A stretch of DNA of 7,620 nucleotides, taken from assembly GCA_964616395.1 (NCBI GenBank), contig CAZTUT010000136.1, positions 1-7,620 on the forward strand, given 5' to 3'. This stretch comes from JALHMQ01 sp964616395. GTDB taxonomy: Bacteria > Pseudomonadota > Gammaproteobacteria > Burkholderiales > Burkholderiaceae_F. Both the position numbers and the translations under genes were made by a program. This document shows, one piece after another, positions 7,124-7,620 of this stretch; within the stretch, counting starts at the first letter, position 1; each line of letters opens with the position of its first letter. Below the pieces are notes generated by a model that was not told where the DNA came from, ran no database searches, and saw only the letters and a list, made by a program, of their open reading frames with translations.

Positions 7124-7161
7124 GGCGATGGGCGCGCGCGCCGCACCGATCGCCCATCGCC
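7124..7161. terminator. Perfect 11-bp inverted repeat between convergent genes, possible bidirectional terminator
   Basis: GGCGATGGGCG at 7124-7134 is the exact reverse complement of CGCCCATCGCC at 7151-7161, with a 16-base loop. It begins 14 bases after the synthase stop (7110) and ends 4 bases before the stop of the opposing tctA gene (7166), the usual place for a shared terminator. Neither side has a T-run, so it may protect 3' ends or work with Rho rather than act as a classical intrinsic terminator. Confidence 0.6.
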
Positions 7162-7165
7162 GCCG

Positions 7166-7620
7166 TCAGGCGGGCCCGGTTGCTGACATGCGCGTGCGCC
7201 GCCGCATCGTCATGAAGGCCGGCACCACCAGCACCGCCACCGCCGACAGCGTCAGCAGCGCAACCAGCGGCTTGCCGACGAAGATCGACAGGTTGCCCTG
7301 CGACAGCAGCATCGACTGGCGGAACGCATCCTCGGCGCGGTCGCCCAGCACCAGCGCCAGCACCAGCGGCGCCAGCGGGTACTTGAGCTTGCGCAGCACG
7401 TAGCCGAGCACGCCGAAGCCCAGCATCAGGTAGACGTCGAACATCGAGCTGTGCACCGTGTAGGCGCCAATCGCGCAGATCACGATGATGGCCGGGCCGA
7501 TGATCGTGAACGGAATGCGCAGGATCGCCGCGAACGCCGGCACGAACGCCAGCACGATCAGCAGCCCGACGATGTTGCCCAGGTACATGCTGGCGATCAG
7601 GCCCCAGACGAAGTCCTTCT
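7166..7620 (-). CDS. tctA: Tripartite tricarboxylate transporter permease, TctA family (C-terminal end only)
   Basis: Large membrane subunit of a TTT system, which imports citrate-like or other carboxylates together with a small TctB subunit and a periplasmic TctC binding protein. The last 150 residues are visible; the gene enters from the right edge and would need about 350 more residues to reach the usual length of near 500. Seen: WGLIASMYLGN at the edge, several membrane segments, KYPLAPLVLALVLG, and the conserved late motif GDRAEDAFRQSMLLSQGN followed by a last hydrophobic segment and a short Arg-rich end (MRRRTRM). The ATG at 7588 is internal, because the frame stays open and family-like upstream of it. 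tctB and tctC would be expected beyond the edge; none lies downstream, where the opposing synthase gene begins. Family assignment is strong; the substrate cannot be told. Confidence 0.93.
   Translation of the reverse strand, partial: KDFVWGLIASMYLGNIVGLLIVLAFVPAFAAILRIPFTIIGPAIIVICAIGAYTVHSSMFDVYLMLGFGVLGYVLRKLKYPLAPLVLALVLGDRAEDAFRQSMLLSQGNLSIFVGKPLVALLTLSAVAVLVVPAFMTMRRRTRMSATGPA

Noticed and set aside
4714..7146. An 810-codon open frame on the minus strand opposite the membrane synthase gene
   Set aside because: Its product is Gln/Arg/His/Ala-rich with no family motifs, and it mirrors the high-GC codon pattern of the well-supported plus-strand gene. Long antisense frames are expected in such DNA.
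5115..7403. A 762-codon plus-strand frame overlapping the synthase and the tctA end
   Set aside because: It is an Arg/Ala-rich shadow frame that crosses the stop of the synthase and the opposing tctA end, with no recognisable domain.
7166..7588. Treating the minus-strand frame from the ATG at 7588 as a complete 140-residue protein
   Set aside because: The frame continues open to the window edge with TctA-like residues (WGLIAS) before that Met, so it is the end of a longer gene.
1..7620. Search for CRISPR arrays, insertion sequences, tRNA or rRNA genes, and attachment sites
   Set aside because: No regularly spaced repeats, transposase-like frames, cloverleaf-type sequences or rRNA-like stretches were seen; nearly all the DNA is explained by five genes.

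Overview
The window is GC-rich, densely coding DNA whose ORFs use mostly G or C at third codon positions. Gene content (a topoisomerase III with a Lys/Ala-rich histone-H1-like tail, a membrane-fused spermidine-synthase-like protein, a TctA permease) fits a betaproteobacterium, most likely Burkholderiales. This placement is inference from protein style, not from a marker gene. No RNA gene, mobile element or CRISPR array was seen.

Layout. (1) 1-1958, plus strand: the C-terminal 651 residues of DNA topoisomerase III (topB), whose 5' end lies outside the window. (2) 1976-3430, plus strand: an uncharacterised lipoprotein-like exported protein with a textbook EF-hand loop, 17 bp after topB and probably cotranscribed with it. 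(3) About 3462-4757, minus strand: a degenerate EAL plus HDOD signalling protein, convergent with the lipoprotein gene. (4) About 4758-5031: a divergent non-coding region with a 13-bp direct repeat and a weak promoter-like site. (5) 5032-7110, plus strand: a multi-pass membrane protein fused to a spermidine-synthase-like domain. (6) 7124-7161: a perfect 11-bp inverted repeat between convergent genes. (7) 7166-7620, minus strand: the C-terminal end of a TctA-type tricarboxylate transporter permease, running off the right edge.

The genes do not form an obvious pathway: DNA topology, envelope, signalling, polyamine-like chemistry and carboxylate uptake sit side by side in short, mostly opposed transcription units. 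I see no clear new multi-gene system. The least explained parts are the EF-hand lipoprotein, the catalytically degenerate EAL-HDOD protein and the membrane-fused synthase that has no visible polyamine partner gene.
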